A DNA stretch of 26,809 nt from an uncultured Lachnospiraceae bacterium (GTDB lineage: Bacteria > Bacillota > Clostridia > Lachnospirales > Lachnospiraceae), in assembly GCA_934394565.1 (NCBI GenBank), contig CAKRQV010000024.1, positions 1 through 26,809 on the forward strand. Reading direction: 5' to 3'. Below the pieces are notes generated by a model. The model saw nothing but the letters and a program-made list of their open reading frames with translations, was not told the DNA's origin and did no database searches. Position 1 is the stretch's first letter. Every line of letters begins with the position of its first letter. A program made the translations under genes and the position numbers. Of this stretch, positions 22,478-26,809 are shown one piece after another.

Positions 22478-23383
22478 ATGGAGATAAAGCAGTTGCAGTA
22501 TTTTGTTGTCAGCGTGGATATGGGAAGCTTTCAGAACGCGGCCAAAATGCTGTATACGACCCAGCCACATGTCAGTAAGACGGTGAAGGCGCTTGAGGAA
22601 GAGCTTCATCTGAAGCTTCTTGCGCGTGAGGCCAGAGGCGTCCGGATGACAGAAGAGGGAAAAAAGGTCTACGATTACGCAACACAGATTTTGAAGAATA
22701 CGGATATGATCAGCAGGATCAATGAGCAGACACATCTGAACCGTCTGGCGGTGGCGACGATGCCGGGCTCGAGGATTACCCGTCTGTGTGCGGAGTTTTA
22801 CGGGGAGCAGCAGGATAAGCGTCTGCAGTTTTCTGTAAAGCAGGGCTGTCTGGAGGAGATCATGGGCTTTTTGCATAAGCATGTGATCGAATTTGGCTTT
22901 GCCTATGTATCCCAGCACCAGATGTCTGCGCTGGAGCAGACGCTGGAGGTAAAGCGTCTGGAATTTGTGCCGATCCAGACGGTGCATATGTCTCTGATGG
23001 TCGGAGATAAGCATCCGCTGTTTCGGGCCGGTTCGGTGGATGATGCGGAGCTGAAGACGCTCAGGTTTGTACAGTATGAGGAGGACTATTTCTCCCTGCT
23101 GCATCATGTGGGGCATCTGAACGAGTCCCTGCACCGCTATGGCAAGCTGGAAAATATCGTATCGACCAACAGTGACACGGCACTTATGGATCTGGTGGTG
23201 CTTGGCGGTCTCTGTCATTTGGGCTGTATGCCGCTGGAACAGGAGCATCTCGATCCGAAGGTGCGATATATACCGATCGAGAATACGGACGATACGATTC
23301 ATTTTGGTTACATCAAGAGAAAACGGGACGGCATCAGCCCGATCTGTATGGAGCTGATCGAGTATGTGAAGGAGCATCTGTAA
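22478..23383 (+). CDS. LysR-family transcriptional regulator
   Basis: The 301-aa protein has the LysR winged helix in residues 1-60 (MEIKQLQYFVVSVDMGSFQN, AAKMLYTTQPHVSKTVKALE, LLAREARGVRMTEEGK) and a periplasmic-binding-type effector domain from about residue 90. Its target is unknown. Neither neighbour is an obvious metabolic operon, and pepD upstream is on the same strand behind a terminator. ATG 22478 is preferred to an in-frame ATG at 22451 because it has AGGGGGA in position and gives the normal N-terminus. The last 32 bases have a degenerate echo at 24765-24796. Confidence 0.92.
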   Translation: MEIKQLQYFVVSVDMGSFQNAAKMLYTTQPHVSKTVKALEEELHLKLLAREARGVRMTEEGKKVYDYATQILKNTDMISRINEQTHLNRLAVATMPGSRITRLCAEFYGEQQDKRLQFSVKQGCLEEIMGFLHKHVIEFGFAYVSQHQMSALEQTLEVKRLEFVPIQTVHMSLMVGDKHPLFRAGSVDDAELKTLRFVQYEEDYFSLLHHVGHLNESLHRYGKLENIVSTNSDTALMDLVVLGGLCHLGCMPLEQEHLDPKVRYIPIENTDDTIHFGYIKRKRDGISPICMELIEYVKEHL

Positions 23384-23401
23384 AGCATATAAGGAGAGAG
23401 A

Positions 23402-23429
23402 GAATCGCAGTGGAGGGCGGTTCTTTTTT
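23402..23429 (+). terminator. terminator of the LysR gene
   Basis: GAATCGC (23402-23408) pairs with GCGGTTC (23417-23423, one G-U pair), followed by six T. A second weaker hairpin (about 23471-23498, GCCG/CGGC core, TTCTTTTTAT tail) follows. The remaining 23384-23811 gap holds only this and the promoter at 23540. Confidence 0.8.
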
Positions 23430-23539
23430 CTTGCATAAAAGATACGAAAAGAGGTCGGAAACCTGGTAGAGAAAGAGCCGGGGGTTCGGCTTCTTTTTAT
23501 ATGCAAACCCAGAAAAACTATAAAAGTAGTTAAATGTGA

Positions 23540-23568
23540 TTGACAGCGTGTGAAAAATGCGGTATATA
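23540..23568 (+). promoter_or_regulatory. sigma-A promoter of the second Rpn-like gene
   Basis: A consensus -35 TTGACA (23540-23545), a 17-bp spacer and -10 TATATA (23563-23568) within a GTATATAT/ATATATAC palindrome. The leader to ATG 23812 is about 240 nt and contains two ACCGGT hexamers that could pair. Confidence 0.7.
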
Positions 23569-23811
23569 TAAAATATATACTAAAAGGCGGATCTGATTTA
23601 CAATTCTATAGCTGATTTCATACAGAGTAAAGTTAAGGCGTTTTTCTTTTAGAGGACTGGCTTATGACCGGTGGATGCTTAACCGGTGAGCAGGCGCAGT
23701 CTACATTTCCATAGCAATTCAAGATAAACAGCAGTAGAGACAGGACATAAGGGAATACAGGATATTCAATGATCCGTATGGGCGTACTGGCTTTGCAGGA
23801 AGGACATATCT

Positions 23812-24732
23812 ATGACAACAACAGTTACCACAACAACTTTGGAACGTAAACAGTGGCATGGCCCATATTTTGGCTCCATGCGGCTGGAGCTTAAGGAGAA
23901 TGGGGAAGGATGTGAGTATGATGGAGAATATATATTGAACACAAAGGCTTTGCAGATTGATATGTTAGCCAGAACAAAAGGAGAGATTACCTGGGTTCTG
24001 GATGAAATTACGCAGGGATTCAGGCGGCATAATATCATTGAGTTTAAATCACCGGATGATGCGCTGGATCTGGATGTGTTTTATAAGACTTTGGGATATG
24101 GGTGTTTATATAAAGCGCAGGGAAGTCATGTAAATGCAATACATCGGATGGATATATCAGTTACATTTATCCGTGAGCGGAAACCGGAAAAGCTGTTGCA
24201 GGAGCTGGCAGAACTGTATGACGTTGTAGAAAGGGCACCGGGAATTTATATGTTGCAGGGAGAGGGCTTACTGTTTGCCGTGCAGATCCTCGTCCTGCGG
24301 GAGATGACATGGGAAAAACATATCTGGGTAACGGCACTGCAAAGGCAGATTACAAGGGAGCATGCACGGCTATTACTTTTGGAGATGCGGAAGCTGGAAA
24401 AAGTACAGGAGCGGGAATGGGCTGATTCGGTATTGCAGCTGGTGATAGCAAATAATAAAGAAATTTTTGAAAGACTGAAGGGAGATGAGTTTATGTGTCA
24501 GGCACTGAGAGAATTGATGGCAGAAGAAATTGATGAGGAACTGTATAAGGCAAGATGTATTGGAGAAAAGGAGGGCGAAAAGAGAGGCGAAGAGAGAGGC
24601 GAAGAGAAAGGACAAAAAAGCCTGGGAGAGGTTATCAAACGCCTGCTGAGCGGAGAAGATAAAGAAAAGATTCGTCATTCAGGCGTGAGCGAAAAGACAT
24701 TAGACTGGGCATTGGAGGTGCTGGGAATGTAA
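23812..24732 (+). CDS. Rpn/PD-(D/E)XK nuclease-like protein
   Basis: The 306-aa protein has a PD-(D/E)XK-like core near residues 45-85. ALQIDMLARTKGEI is followed by RRHNIIEFKSPDDALDLDVF, where Glu-Phe-Lys supplies the E-x-K element. The middle is helical, and the tail is a highly charged run of EKEGEKR/GEERGEEKG repeats followed by VIKRLLSGEDKEKIRHSGVS and a short helix. This plan is common for Rpn-family recombination-promoting nucleases and their tails. I cannot tell whether it is an active nuclease. It has its own promoter with a 240-nt leader. Repeated DNA on both sides (LysR 3'-end echo, AAAAGAGGTCG motif) suggests the segment was inserted or duplicated behind the LysR gene. Confidence 0.7.
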   Translation: MTTTVTTTTLERKQWHGPYFGSMRLELKENGEGCEYDGEYILNTKALQIDMLARTKGEITWVLDEITQGFRRHNIIEFKSPDDALDLDVFYKTLGYGCLYKAQGSHVNAIHRMDISVTFIRERKPEKLLQELAELYDVVERAPGIYMLQGEGLLFAVQILVLREMTWEKHIWVTALQRQITREHARLLLLEMRKLEKVQEREWADSVLQLVIANNKEIFERLKGDEFMCQALRELMAEEIDEELYKARCIGEKEGEKRGEERGEEKGQKSLGEVIKRLLSGEDKEKIRHSGVSEKTLDWALEVLGM

Positions 24733-24764
24733 TTATAAATATGAAAAGAGGTCGAAAGTCTGGG

Positions 24765-24796
24765 ATCTGATCGAGTATGCGAAGGACCATTTGTAG
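24765..24796 (+). repeat. degenerate echo of the LysR gene 3' end
   Basis: Thirty-two bases match 23352-23383 (the LysR C-terminus and stop) at 27 positions. The AAAAGAGGTCG motif at 24743-24753 also occurs at 23447-23457. It is too short to be a gene and is best read as a duplication or rearrangement scar around the Rpn-like segment. Confidence 0.7.
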
Positions 24797-24812
24797 ATAG
24801 AAAGAAAAGGTA

Positions 24813-24841
24813 TTGAATTTCTAATTAAATAGGCATATACT
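24813..24841 (+). promoter_or_regulatory. promoter of the 39-bp repeat unit
   Basis: A -35 TTGAAT (24813-24818), a 17-bp spacer and -10 TATACT (24836-24841). The start would be near 24848, about 14 bp before the first repeat. Confidence 0.65.
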
Positions 24842-24861
24842 GTATATAACAGAGAATGGTG

Positions 24862-24978
24862 TTAAAGAGGGTGTCCCGCTACCCATATAAAGGTGGAGCA
24901 TTAAAGAGGGTGTTCCGCTACCCATATAAAGGTGGAGCATTAAAGAGGGTGTTCCGCTACCCACATAAAGGTGGAACA
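24862..24978 (+). repeat. three tandem 39-bp repeats
   Basis: Copies lie at 24862-24900, 24901-24939 and 24940-24978 without gaps. Copies 1 and 2 differ at one base (TGTCCC against TGTTCC), and copy 3 differs from copy 2 at two (CACATA, GGAACA). Near-identity implies recent expansion or active homogenisation. There are no spacers, so it is not a CRISPR array. Confidence 0.97.
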
Positions 24979-24988
24979 TTAAAGTCTG

Positions 24989-25018
24989 ATGGAGAAGAGA
25001 AATCTTCTCCATTTTTTT
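24989..25018 (+). terminator. strong terminator after the 39-bp repeats
   Basis: ATGGAGAAGA and TCTTCTCCAT form a perfect 10-bp stem capped by a GAAA tetraloop and followed by seven T. Confidence 0.92.
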
Positions 25019-25037
25019 ATTTAGACCAGGAGGGTAT

Positions 25038-25187
25038 ATGGCAGAACTAAAGAAATTAGGGACGAAATCCCGAAAGAAGCAGTCACAGCCCGGCCTCTCT
25101 CTGGCGCAGCCCGACGCTCGGGCGATGGTTCCAGATGTGCGGCTTCCCGCCGGACAGGGAATCGAGGGGATTCGCGGTGTTTTCTGA
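25038..25187 (+). CDS. possible 49-aa protein within the repeat element (copy A)
   Basis: ATG 25038 has AGGAGGG just upstream and opens a basic peptide beginning MAELKKLGTKSRKKQSQPGL, ending at TGA 25185. The same start and ribosome site recur in the second copy at 26682. The only two differences in the shared 128 bases (AAG/AAA and CAG/CAA) are both silent in this frame, which mildly supports translation. No known domain is recognised. Because the frame runs through one arm of a large palindrome, it may instead be a by-product of the DNA repeat. Confidence 0.35.
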   Translation: MAELKKLGTKSRKKQSQPGLSLAQPDARAMVPDVRLPAGQGIEGIRGVF

Positions 25188-25339
25188 TGAAAACACCGCT
25201 CAGGCCCCTCTCATCTGCCGCCGGGTATGGCGGCAGATGTCCCTGCCCTTTGGTCAGCCGCGCATCAGGAACCAGTCAGCCCTCGCTTTAGGGCTGCGCC
25301 AGAGAGAGGCCGGGCTGTGACTGCTTCTTCCGGGATTTC
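25064..25339. repeat. 276-bp near-palindromic, multi-hairpin repeat element (copy A)
   Basis: The outer arms, 25064-25112 and 25291-25339, are 49-bp inverted repeats with one mismatch. Pairing continues inward through GGTTCC/GGAACC and a GCGGCT/AGCCGC region. Inside are two perfect hairpins: GCGGTGTTTTC-TGAT-GAAAACACCGC near 25175, and CATCTGCCGCC/GGCGGCAGATG (six-base loop) near 25211-25238. It is G+C-rich, unlike its surroundings. A second copy starts at the window end with matching sequence from the ATG onwards. No transposase is encoded, so it could be a MITE-like non-autonomous element or a structured RNA. The left limit may extend about 30 bp further, since that flank is also shared. 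Confidence 0.85.
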
Positions 25340-25360
25340 TGAATGTGCAGATGGAAAAAA

Positions 25361-25798
25361 CTATTCAGAGAGATACTCCGTCTTAAAATCATTCCTCCTG
25401 CAGTATGCATCCACCGCCGACCCCTTATAACAGCGGACGGTCGTAGCCTTGTTGATGATCCAGGGACCGATATATTCCGGATCATGGCGCAGCTCGATCA
25501 CCTTTAAGCGATTACAGCCATGAAAGACATATCTACCGAGATGGCGGACACTGGACGGTATGTATACAGACGTCAGATGCTTGTTGTGGAAAAAGGCACT
25601 GTCGCCCAGATATTCCAGCCCATCCGGAAGCTTTATATGCACAAGTCCGCAGGTACTGAACGCTTTTTCACCAATCTCTGTCAGCGAAGCCGGCAGCTGT
25701 ATCTCTTCCAGCGACTTGCGGCCATAGAAAGCCTGGGTCTCGATCGTCTGTACGGTGGATGGCAGTGAGACAGTCGAAAGAGAACGGCAGCCATAAAG
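25361..25798 (-). pseudogene. C-terminal fragment of an LRR_5 (BspA-like) surface protein
   Basis: On the minus strand, 145 codons are open from 25798 to a stop at 25361-25363. They encode at least four leucine-rich LRR_5 repeats, such as LSTVSLPSTVQTIETQAFYG, IQLPASLTEIGEKAFSTCG, IKLPDGLEYLGDSAFFHNK and VYIPSSVRHLGRYVFHGC. A typical capping end with CYKGSAVDAYCRRNDF follows. Such proteins are usually long, secreted adhesins. Here the N-terminus, signal peptide and any start are missing, because LRR coding stops abruptly near 25795 where a plus-strand Ig-like fragment begins. Only the last third or less of a gene remains. Confidence 0.75.
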
Positions 25799-25908
25799 TT
25801 ACAGTGAAAAAGAATGCACCAAAGGGTACATATCTGATTACTGTAACAGTCAAAGAAAACAAAAATTACGCAGCAGCTACCCGGATGGTGAAGGTGGTTG
25901 TCAAGTAG
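25795..25908 (+). pseudogene. C-terminal fragment of an Ig-like/BIG surface protein
   Basis: Thirty-seven plus-strand codons before TAG at 25906 encode KVTVKKNAPKGTYLITVTVK followed by ENKNYAAATRMVKVVVK. The pattern of alternating strands with a GxYxITV and NxNYxAA motif resembles the end of bacterial Ig-like (BIG) repeat proteins. No start codon or upstream domain is present: the frame runs straight into the oppositely oriented LRR fragment at about 25795. The intrinsic terminator that follows probably belonged to the full gene. Confidence 0.6.
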
Positions 25909-25918
25909 AATGCAATAT

Positions 25919-25952
25919 AAGCGCTCAGACTTTCAGGCCTGAGCGCTTTTTT
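25919..25952 (+). terminator. terminator after the Ig-like fragment
   Basis: AAGCGCTCAG and CTGAGCGCTT form a perfect 10-bp stem around a 10-nt loop, with a run of six T overlapping the end. Confidence 0.9.
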
Positions 25953-25964
25953 CGATAAAAATAC

Positions 25965-25993
25965 TTTACAGTAAAAGAAAAACATGATAATAT
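25965..25993 (+). promoter_or_regulatory. promoter of the PBECR-like nuclease gene
   Basis: A -35 TTTACA (25965-25970), a 17-bp spacer and -10 TAATAT (25988-25993). The leader to GTG 26118 is about 118 nt. Confidence 0.55.
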
Positions 25994-26117
25994 GACTATA
26001 CAAATCGTATGTAGACATTTCAGTTGCTTGTTCCGGCAAACATTCCGAATAATGAAAAGGACACAGAATAAAGTCAGTAATATATGAAATTGGCACTATA
26101 CGAATGAGGAGAAGGCT

Positions 26118-26498
26118 GTGATTCATAGTCTAGGGGTATTAAATTGGCAAATATACGACTGTATTTCTAACAAACATATGTCAGATGAAGTAATTATAAC
26201 CGATGAACAGCTGCAGCATATTCGTGAAAGACATCCTGAAGCATACACAGATGTATTATTTTATATACGAGCTATATTGGCCGATCCAGATTACATTTTT
26301 CAAGATAAAACGGTAAATACAGGTCTTATTGTAAAAAGAATACAGCATAAAAAGGAAAGTGCAGTATTAGTACTTAAAATTATAACACCGGATGATAAGA
26401 AATATTACAAAAATTCTGTCCTTACATGTTGGAAAATAACGGAAAAAAGACTGGAAAATTATTTGAGAAATAAAAATATTATTTACAGAAAAGAATAA
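26118..26498 (+). CDS. PBECR-type (barnase/EndoU/ColicinE5/RelE-like) small nuclease
   Basis: The 126-aa protein resembles the phage-Barnase-EndoU-ColicinE5/D-RelE nuclease (PBECR) domains. It shows VIITDEQLQHIRERHPEAY with the conserved His pair, ILADPDYIFQDK, a strand VLVLKIITPDDKKYYKNSVL and a final helix with Arg residues. These domains occur as toxin tails, phage-linked nucleases or stand-alone proteins. Here the domain stands alone without a signal peptide, so it would act in the cytosol, and no protein antitoxin is adjacent. The GTG start has AGGAG at the right distance. It is A+T-rich and lies between two copies of the palindromic element, suggesting mobile or acquired DNA. A structured RNA follows. 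Confidence 0.65.
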   Translation: MIHSLGVLNWQIYDCISNKHMSDEVIITDEQLQHIRERHPEAYTDVLFYIRAILADPDYIFQDKTVNTGLIVKRIQHKKESAVLVLKIITPDDKKYYKNSVLTCWKITEKRLENYLRNKNIIYRKE

Positions 26499-26524
26499 TT
26501 GAGATAATATAAATATAAGCTGAT

Positions 26525-26621
26525 AAAGAGATTATCTGAGGTGGTAAATTTCGTTGCAACCACGCACCCGACGGGTTAAAAGAGATGCAGAAGCCGCGAC
26601 GTCTGCCAGATAGTCTCTTTT
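26525..26621 (+). ncRNA. structured RNA candidate (closed three-hairpin fold)
   Basis: A 14-bp closing stem (26525-26538 with 26607-26620, one G-U pair) encloses three hairpins: GTGGT/ACCAC (26541-26545, 26559-26563), ACCC-GAC-GGGT (26566-26576) and GCAGA/TCTGC (26587-26591, 26602-26606). Four T overlap the right edge. It is clearly more than a simple terminator, yet I do not recognise it as a known riboswitch or ribozyme. It lies 26 bp behind the nuclease gene and before another terminator, so it may be its 3' UTR, an RNA partner, or a small RNA. Confidence 0.6.
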
Positions 26622-26635
26622 CTATAATTAAATGT

Positions 26636-26671
26636 AAAACTGTCCTGTAAAAAACAGGGCAGTTTTTTATT
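26636..26671 (+). terminator. terminator after the structured RNA
   Basis: ACTGTCCTGT (26639-26648) pairs with ACAGGGCAGT (26654-26663, one G-U pair) around AAAAA, followed by TTTTTTATTT. Confidence 0.9.
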
Positions 26672-26681
26672 TAAAGGATAT

Positions 26682-26809
26682 ATGGCAGAACTAAAAAAAT
26701 TAGGGACGAAATCCCGAAAGAAGCAGTCACAACCCGGCCTCTCTCTGGCGCAGCCCGACGCTCGGGCGATGGTTCCAGATGTGCGGCTTCCCGCCGGACA
26801 GGGAATCGA
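26682..26809 (+). repeat. second copy of the palindromic element (copy B, cut by the window end)
   Basis: From ATG 26682 to the last base, 126 of 128 positions equal those from 25038. The copy has the same orientation and repeats the possible small reading frame (MAELKKLGTKSRKKQSQPGL) with its AAGGA ribosome site. Only the left arm is visible. As in copy A, it begins just after a terminator T run. Confidence 0.95.

Larger units (their letters stand above)
24848..25018 (+). ncRNA. candidate small RNA of three 39-nt repeats
   Basis: A promoter at 24813-24841 and a strong terminator at 24989-25018 bound a transcript of about 170 nt consisting mainly of three 39-nt repeats. An ATG at 24856 opens a 64-codon frame through the repeats, but it lies only about 8 nt after the predicted start, has no ribosome site, and its frame runs through the terminator. 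A non-coding RNA is therefore more likely. Each repeat can fold as a hairpin or a short H-type pseudoknot. The layout (promoter, tandem repeats, terminator, then a ribosome site and ATG) resembles type III toxin-antitoxin loci, but no ToxN-like gene follows. The transcript ends are inferred. Confidence 0.5.

Noticed and set aside
22448..23506. 352-codon open frame on the minus strand
   Set aside because: It lies opposite the complete LysR gene and has shadow-type composition (Leu/His/Gln/Arg-rich) with no recognisable fold.
24862..24978. CRISPR array
   Set aside because: The three 39-bp units are directly tandem with no unique spacers, and no cas genes are nearby.
24856..25050. small repeat protein read through the 39-bp repeats
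   Set aside because: The frame has no ribosome site, begins about 8 nt after the predicted start of transcription and continues through a strong terminator.
26525..26621. guanidine-II (mini-ykkC) riboswitch
   Set aside because: Two CGACG stretches recall the paired ACGR loops, but neither hairpin presents ACGR in a proper loop and no guanidine-related gene follows.

Overview
The window looks like chromosome from a gut Firmicute of the family Lachnospiraceae. Supporting this are AGGAGG-type ribosome sites, consensus sigma-A promoters, tRNA genes without an encoded CCA, and protein families typical of the group (DUF169, Rpn-like nucleases, BMP-type binding proteins without signal peptides, LRR_5 and Ig-like surface proteins). 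Genus is not determined.

Left edge (1-1330): the last bases of a 23S rRNA gene are followed directly by tRNA-Asn and a terminator, with no 5S gene between. A 69-bp direct repeat of the tRNA 3' part plus terminator recurs 1,125 bp downstream. Between the copies are a DUF169 gene and the C-terminal stub of a PatB/MalY-like aminotransferase that is cut exactly at the second repeat. This looks like the scar of recombination or integration at the tRNA gene.

Main locus (1.4-12.2 kb): three same-strand gene blocks make up a PTS sugar locus. Block 1 is IIA (ulaC type), a creatininase-family hydrolase and a Cof-type HAD phosphatase. Block 2 is IIC (ulaA type), IIB (ulaB type), a UroD-family protein, a small membrane protein and an UlaG-like metallo-beta-lactamase-fold lactonase. 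Block 3 is a DeoR-family regulator, HPr, Enzyme I and a cytosolic FG-GAP/VCBS-like protein, ending at a hairpin terminator. The transporter and first enzyme match the L-ascorbate (ula) pathway, but UlaD, UlaE and UlaF are absent and unrelated enzymes occupy their place. The locus also carries its own HPr and Enzyme I. A 13-bp motif close to AAAACATTCATAA lies upstream of all three blocks and is the likely DeoR operator. I regard this as the best candidate for an undescribed pathway.

Centre (12.2-23.4 kb): an Rpn/PD-(D/E)XK-like gene, a Glu-Met-Asp-Leu tRNA cluster with terminator, uracil permease and uracil phosphoribosyltransferase (pyrimidine salvage), an S66/MccF-like peptidase, a cytosolic BMP-like protein with a ParB-like motif in its N-terminal part coupled to a metallophosphoesterase, a small opposite-strand gene, the dipeptidase pepD and a LysR regulator. 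This part is mostly ordinary.

Right edge (23.4-26.8 kb): a remodelled accessory patch. It holds a second Rpn-like nuclease gene, an echo of the LysR 3' end, a short transcription unit of three 39-bp repeats between its own promoter and terminator, a 276-bp near-palindrome that recurs at the window end, two surface-protein fragments fused in opposite orientation, a small PBECR-type nuclease gene, and a compact multi-hairpin RNA after it.
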